NCBI GenBank assembly: GCA_964619055.1
Contig: CAZUDB010000037.1
Span: 1-35,735 of the forward strand
Source: CAYVUM01 sp964619055
GTDB lineage: Bacteria > Pseudomonadota > Alphaproteobacteria > Rhodospirillales > Defluviicoccaceae
Length of the DNA stretch: 35,735 nucleotides
Direction of reading: 5' to 3'
Both the position numbers and the translations under genes were made by a program. The notes under the pieces were generated by a model. The model was not told the DNA's origin. It ran no database searches and saw nothing but the letters and a program-made list of their open reading frames with translations. The stretch's first letter is position 1. Each line of letters opens with the position of its first letter. This document shows positions 35,668 through 35,735 of this stretch, piece by piece.

Positions 35668-35735
35668 TCGGTTGTGCCTGAGGTCACGCCGGGGATGACG
35701 TTTGGCGAGCACCGACGTCACGCAGTGTGTCGTTT

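Overview
The window is a GC-rich bacterial chromosome segment. The gene content points to an alphaproteobacterium, most likely of the Rhodospirillales type. Supporting marks are a three-subunit proton-translocating transhydrogenase (pntAa/pntAb/pntB), a COQ9-type ubiquinone gene next to peptide deformylase and rpsU, a fused fructose EI-HPr-IIA protein, and short-chain secreted proteins with PEP-CTERM-like tails. One run of exactly 100 N (13319-13418) is an assembly gap, so the sequence is a draft or metagenome scaffold, and the link between its left and right parts depends on scaffolding.

Layout. (a) 210-3333, minus: a two-gene unit of a TIGR03032-type beta-propeller-like protein followed by a TPR/SPINDLY-type O-GlcNAc transferase-like protein. 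(b) 3571-8944, minus: a complete fructose phosphotransferase operon fruB-fruK-fruA, closed by a strong hairpin terminator. (c) 9102-14169: diverging from fruB, a Tat-type periplasmic solute-binding protein overlaps a hybrid sensor histidine kinase whose 3' end lies in the gap; an OmpR-type response regulator converges on it. No ABC permease or ATPase genes are present, so the binding protein probably feeds the kinase, making this a candidate sugar-sensing circuit for the fru operon. A Cra/FruR-like operator sits in the divergent promoter region. (d) 14613-18929, minus: an RND efflux pump and its membrane fusion protein. (e) 19241-21949: an unrecognised protein, COQ9, peptide deformylase, and divergent rpsU. 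(f) 22072-25105, minus: the pntAa-pntAb-pntB operon with a classic terminator.

(g) 25400-35667 is the accessory part. It holds three secreted proteins with PEP-CTERM-like C-termini (a spondin-domain protein, a CHRD-domain protein and one of unknown fold), a small lipoprotein, and a translationally coupled three-gene envelope cassette (coiled-coil membrane protein, lipoprotein, peptidoglycan-binding/lytic-transglycosylase-like protein). It also holds a cyclopropane-fatty-acid synthase with a small exported protein upstream, and a protein that aligns with halohydrin dehalogenases but has Ala where the catalytic Tyr should be.

The strongest candidates for something undescribed are the three-gene envelope cassette (27225-30735), the Tyr-less halohydrin-dehalogenase-like protein (34942-35667), and the binding-protein/hybrid-kinase module wired next to the fructose PTS. 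All calls come from reading motifs by eye; no database search was run.
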